Below are positions 5,572 to 6,127 of a DNA stretch of 6,127 nt, piece after piece. The translations under genes were made by a program, and so were the position numbers. This stretch comes from Rubrivivax sp. (GTDB lineage Bacteria; Pseudomonadota; Gammaproteobacteria; Burkholderiales; Burkholderiaceae_C). Location: positions 1 through 6,127 of the forward strand of contig JAUYAJ010000637.1 in NCBI GenBank assembly GCA_030693565.1, given 5' to 3'. How positions within the stretch are numbered: the first letter of the stretch is position 1; every line of letters begins with the position of its first letter. A model generated the notes under the pieces. That model was not told the origin of the DNA. It searched no databases and worked only from the letters and a program-made list of their open reading frames with translations.

Positions 5572-6127
5572 TCAGGCCGGCGTGTCGAGCTCGAGGTTGT
5601 CGATCAGCCGCGTCGTGCCCAGCCGCGCTGCGCCCAGCGCCACCAGCGCATCGCCGGGGGTCGGCAGACCCAGGTCGCTGCGCCGGCGCACGGCCAGGTA
5701 GTCGGGCACCCAGCCGCGCGTGGTCAGCGCGGCCAGCGCGGCCTGTTCCAGCGCTGCCCAGTCGCGGCGGCCCTTGCCCACATCGGCCGCCACCGCGCGC
5801 AAGGCCTGGCTCAGCGCCAGCGCTTCGGCGCGCTGGGCGGTGTCCAGATAGCCGTTGCGCGACGACAGCGCCAGGCCGTCGTCGGCGCGCGTCGTCTCGC
5901 CGGCCAGGATCTGCACCGGCAGCGCCATCTGCTCGACCATGCGGCGGATCAGCATCAGCTGCTGGTAGTCCTTCTTGCCGAACACCGCCACGCCGGGCTG
6001 CACGCAGTTGAAGAGCTTGAGCACGACGGTGCAGACACCGGTGAAGAAGCCGGGCCGGAAATGGCCTTCGAGGATGTCGGCCAGCGCCGGTGGCGGCTGC
6101 ACTTTGTATTGCTGCGGCTCGGGGTAG
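5572..6127 (-). CDS. panC: Pantothenate synthetase (C-terminal part, cut by right edge)
   Basis: Cytoplasmic ligase that joins pantoate and beta-alanine using ATP to make pantothenate, the vitamin B5 precursor of coenzyme A. About 184 C-terminal residues are present; the family is near 280, so roughly the first 95-100, including the HxGH nucleotide-binding motif, lie beyond the right edge. Visible marks are YPEPQQYKVQPPP at the cut end, LEGHFRPGFFTGVCTVV, VFGKKDYQQLMLIRRM (pantoate/ATP-site residues), the KMSKS-equivalent loop DGLALSSRNGYL, and the end ARLGTTRLIDNLEL. All look intact. The GTG at 6102-6100 is not the start, because conserved family sequence continues upstream of it. The stop codon lies 21 bases from the helicase stop in tail-to-tail arrangement. 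Not obviously linked to the other genes here. Confidence 0.95.
   Translation of the reverse strand, partial: YPEPQQYKVQPPPALADILEGHFRPGFFTGVCTVVLKLFNCVQPGVAVFGKKDYQQLMLIRRMVEQMALPVQILAGETTRADDGLALSSRNGYLDTAQRAEALALSQALRAVAADVGKGRRDWAALEQAALAALTTRGWVPDYLAVRRRSDLGLPTPGDALVALGAARLGTTRLIDNLELDTPA

Overview
The window reads as a chromosomal segment of a high-GC (by eye well above 60% G+C) betaproteobacterium, most likely Burkholderiales (Comamonadaceae or the Leptothrix/Rubrivivax group). The pointers are a Bug/TctC-type periplasmic binding protein with no transporter beside it, a FadR/FCD-type GntR regulator, and strong G/C at third codon positions. The taxonomic call is inference from gene content; no rRNA or other marker gene is present. 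There are six protein genes and no stretch over 300 bases without a gene. I see no tRNA, rRNA, CRISPR array, insertion sequence or phage gene.

Left half (1-4189): a divergently transcribed metabolic locus. On the minus strand a GntR-family regulator (1133-1825) is followed, with an ATGA stop/start overlap, by an FAD-linked oxidase of the glycolate oxidase/D-lactate dehydrogenase type (1-1136) that runs off the left edge. On the plus strand, across a 116-base AT-richer gap, lie a class V PLP aminotransferase of the alanine/serine-glyoxylate type (1942-3183) and, 28 bases later, a Bug/TctC periplasmic receptor (3212-4189). The gap carries two copies of an 11-base element (TGTATGCAAAA), one just upstream of the regulator and one just downstream of a TTGACA box facing the aminotransferase. 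They are good candidates for the GntR operators. Together the genes suggest an inducible module: a receptor captures a small carboxylate, the flavoprotein oxidises a 2-hydroxyacid to a 2-oxoacid (glycolate to glyoxylate is one possibility), and the aminotransferase converts the oxoacid to an amino acid. The substrate is not shown by the sequence.

Right half (4190-6127): apparently unrelated housekeeping genes. A DEAD-box RNA helicase of the RhlE type (about 4273-5550, probably TTG start) has all the usual motifs except motif I (Walker A), which reads APPGPGKP instead of a form like AQTGSGKT and so lacks the Mg-coordinating Thr. Converging on it from the right is the C-terminal two-thirds of pantothenate synthetase (panC, 5572-6127, minus strand), cut by the right edge.

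The two items most worth a second look are the proline-substituted Walker A motif and the oxidase/GntR/aminotransferase/receptor module with its paired operator-like repeats. Nothing in the window proves a wholly new system.
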